Shown here: positions 7,501 to 8,331 of the stretch, piece by piece
How positions within the stretch are numbered: the stretch's first letter is position 1
Layout of the letters: each line of letters opens with the position of its first letter
From: JBBRGG01 sp038240875
GTDB lineage: Bacteria > Planctomycetota > Phycisphaerae > Phycisphaerales > UBA1924
NCBI GenBank assembly: GCA_038240875.1
Contig: JBBRGG010000163.1
Span: 1 to 8,331 of the forward strand
Length of the DNA stretch: 8,331 nucleotides
Direction: 5' to 3'
Position numbers and translations under genes: made by a program
The notes under the pieces: model-generated
What the model was told of the DNA's origin: nothing
The model's input: only the letters and a program-made list of their open reading frames with translations
The model's database searches: none

Positions 7501-8331
7501 CGTCGGGCAAAGGGGAAATGTTTGACCGCATCATGACCACATCGGACAGTATCGCGAGCAACGACCAACGCGGACCTTTGGTATGGCGTTCCAAGGGCGC
7601 GAAGGCAACATTTGAGTTGGTACCGGGCGCGCTGGAGGCGGGTGGACTGGCCGAGGAATGTGCGAATGGATGGATCGCGAGCACGCAAGGAGTATTGAAC
7701 GCGGGCTTAAGCCTGTTCCCGGCGGGGCTGGCGGTGCCTGCGGCGCCGTCGTGGGACACACCAGTAAATTATGTGTCGCCGATGGCGGCACTGCTCGCGG
7801 CGCGCACGATGAACTGCCGATTGCCGACGGATCAGGAATGGGTTGCGGCATCGCGCGAAGCGGGCGGGGATACAAACCTGCGCGATGCGGCGTGGAAGCT
7901 AGTATTTGATCAGTTTCTCGCGATGAACCAGCCGGCCACCGGCAACGGCAAAGCGGGCTGGGCCAATGGGCAGATTGCGCGACCCGCTGAGAAGACGGGC
8001 CTCAACGCGCAGGAAGATACCGAACCCGCGGTTGCGGCGAACGATGGCGTGGTGTGGTTCAGGCCGGTGCAGGCGGGCTCGGACGCCATGCGCGATGTGG
8101 TGGGCAATGTTGCGGAATTTGTCGCGAGTGATGCGGCTGCGATCAGGTCAATTACGGATGACCAGCTCGCTTTAAGCCCGAGTATCAAGACGTTCTCTGG
8201 CGCGGTGAGTGTCATTGGCGGGTCGGCGCTTTCGCCTGCGGAGCCTGCGCCAGCGACGCCGATTGTGCTTGCTGGATCGACGGTTTCGGCGTTGCGGCGA
8301 GGCTTTAGCGATGTGGGATTCCGGCTTGCGT
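4533..8331 (+). CDS. Membrane pseudokinase fused to a cysteine-less FGE-sulfatase fold (3' end cut by window)
   Basis: One frame runs open for 1266 codons to the window edge. The ATG has an in-frame TAA 12 nt upstream (4521-4523) and an AAAGG site (4522-4526), so the start is firm. Residues about 4-240 resemble a Ser/Thr kinase: FAIK with Lys38, Glu55 as possible helix C partner, HGRLTPSNILV at 140-150 in place of HRDLKxxNILV, DPA at 164-166 in place of DFG, and DVNALG at 179-184 (helix F). The catalytic Asp is Arg142 and the glycine loop is degenerate, so this is probably a pseudokinase. A transmembrane helix lies at about 256-280, with lysines before it, placing the rest outside the cytoplasm. 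Residues about 281-940 are rich in Ala, Glu, Gln and Lys and probably helical. Residues about 945-1266 carry FGE (SUMF1) motifs: CRLPTDQEW 1095-1103, DVVGNVAEF 1188-1196, GGS 1229-1231 and SDVGFRLA at the end. The catalytic cysteine pair normally just before that last motif is absent. Likely a trans-envelope sensor or scaffold. Confidence 0.93.
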   Translation, partial: MSGYGRFEIVEELVRRGPFAVSSARSAGEVGAPAFAIKTYRNDAGLLDEDIFARESAKFIDCAKLQATLAQAGGKSARWGTIHASGTTFDAAYYVTDLYPRTLADLIDRRREQTPREIAHVLSRIVEGLTTLRDKAKRAHGRLTPSNILVGDGELDEVAVVLTDPAHSSDLSKRADAADVNALGEILFGMVMHRGAPKGGSIAVTPEWKVFRQQGEALRALCEKLINVQSASEMPLESVREKLEEVLTLKGAKGKTPIVSIAAAALVLIAGVAVGGIMTDWFGLVKKSAVVVMPTITLLADPRDGGQLWQVERLNAFRQAIEEGKRKYADEDCAKGERIFVDLDVTRKAVAEEVKTAREESWPTAREIADVAALKADQEVRTKRYSDITAKVGALEVSLATGTTDAAAQCAIVAGTDPVSATWYAATMKEREDAFALAKTTLEDEGGEAVAVLTQVGAQQKAFIEAVQEARDHPFTNDQESKAAIDKRNAARDLKVPLETAVSKAQEDSRARLVTYVNGNRDSATALAGSSQALKAAFERVFEKVDPSDIAVTWQAARVAIQGLKPWLDAINAELPTSAGVAQEEGSLVNPVAFEAEFIRLRMRGVEALAGGLAQTGVVPSVTDATFVSAIAAQKQALQGWVNGAKVVAVKARQIEEALRQAYALDEVLAQGASIQGQPTLRSVRDGLAAETSGQGAYASSGAAVAPVLAKVVEVEQVSRAAAAPALLAMIPAKGAAVQPLDRAKIAAAWDRLSAAETGWPASATDLDQVLEVGSRVKEALSGVIELRRAKIVTKVDTGVRTKWVTFVTDRAGADPANVIKAYEVRDRFGVTAATIDALPKEPRFNFMLIEARAAVDAFNKGPSGAGKDPAQLQALAGILRGIQNKAAELKVGSDAGELIAYLDRRSKTFESGKAGASWTDIGPGAAVTKWSVVRGDDDNGTFVEYSWTGPSGRNHRLYFKKVAESVGEGVSYVATTETSLGLFADVMAASGKGEMFDRIMTTSDSIASNDQRGPLVWRSKGAKATFELVPGALEAGGLAEECANGWIASTQGVLNAGLSLFPAGLAVPAAPSWDTPVNYVSPMAALLAARTMNCRLPTDQEWVAASREAGGDTNLRDAAWKLVFDQFLAMNQPATGNGKAGWANGQIARPAEKTGLNAQEDTEPAVAANDGVVWFRPVQAGSDAMRDVVGNVAEFVASDAAAIRSITDDQLALSPSIKTFSGAVSVIGGSALSPAEPAPATPIVLAGSTVSALRRGFSDVGFRLA

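Noticed and set aside
7359..8331. Active sulfatase-maturing formylglycine-generating enzyme
   Set aside because: The catalytic cysteine pair is not present before DVGFRLA, and no sulfatase gene lies in the window.

Overview
All five recognisable genes lie on the + strand. Two parts of unrelated function meet here: the end of a branched-chain amino acid (Liv-type) ABC transporter operon (1-1420), and a block of poorly characterised envelope or signalling genes (1628-8331). The sequence is fairly GC-rich, with heavy use of GCG, TTG, GTG and GGT codons. A kinase-like domain fused through one membrane segment to a formylglycine-generating-enzyme (FGE) fold is a typical planctomycete architecture. 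My best guess is therefore Planctomycetota, perhaps Phycisphaerae. This is an inference from style only; there is no rRNA or other marker gene.

Region 1-1420 holds the C-terminal part of livG and a complete livF, the two ATPases of the transporter. They are separated by an unusually long, AT-richer gap (510-712) that contains a perfect 11-bp inverted repeat. Region 1421-1627 is intergenic and holds a 14-nt tandem repeat. Region 1628-3601 is a 657-residue protein that I do not recognise as a named family, but it carries dispersed segments resembling a very degenerate protein kinase fold.

Region 3602-4375 looks like a self-contained expression unit: a short leader with a stable GNRA-capped hairpin, a strong ribosome binding site, a 179-residue outer-membrane lipoprotein, and a textbook rho-independent terminator. 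Region 4376-4532 is intergenic with short direct repeats. From 4533 to the window end, one open frame of at least 1266 codons encodes a cytoplasmic pseudokinase, one transmembrane helix, a long Ala/Glu/Lys-rich, probably helical region, and a C-terminal FGE-like domain lacking the catalytic cysteines. The frame is still open at 8331, but it has already reached the usual last motif of the FGE fold, so only a short piece is probably missing.

The most interesting possibility is that 1628-8331 is a trans-envelope sensing or secretion-associated module. The large protein resembles a fusion of two partners known from the type VI secretion threonine-phosphorylation pathway (a PpkA-like membrane kinase and a TagR-like inactive FGE-fold periplasmic protein), next to a lipoprotein that could play the TssJ or TagQ role. 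No core T6SS gene (TssB, TssC, Hcp, VgrG, TssM) is visible, so this link is a hypothesis.
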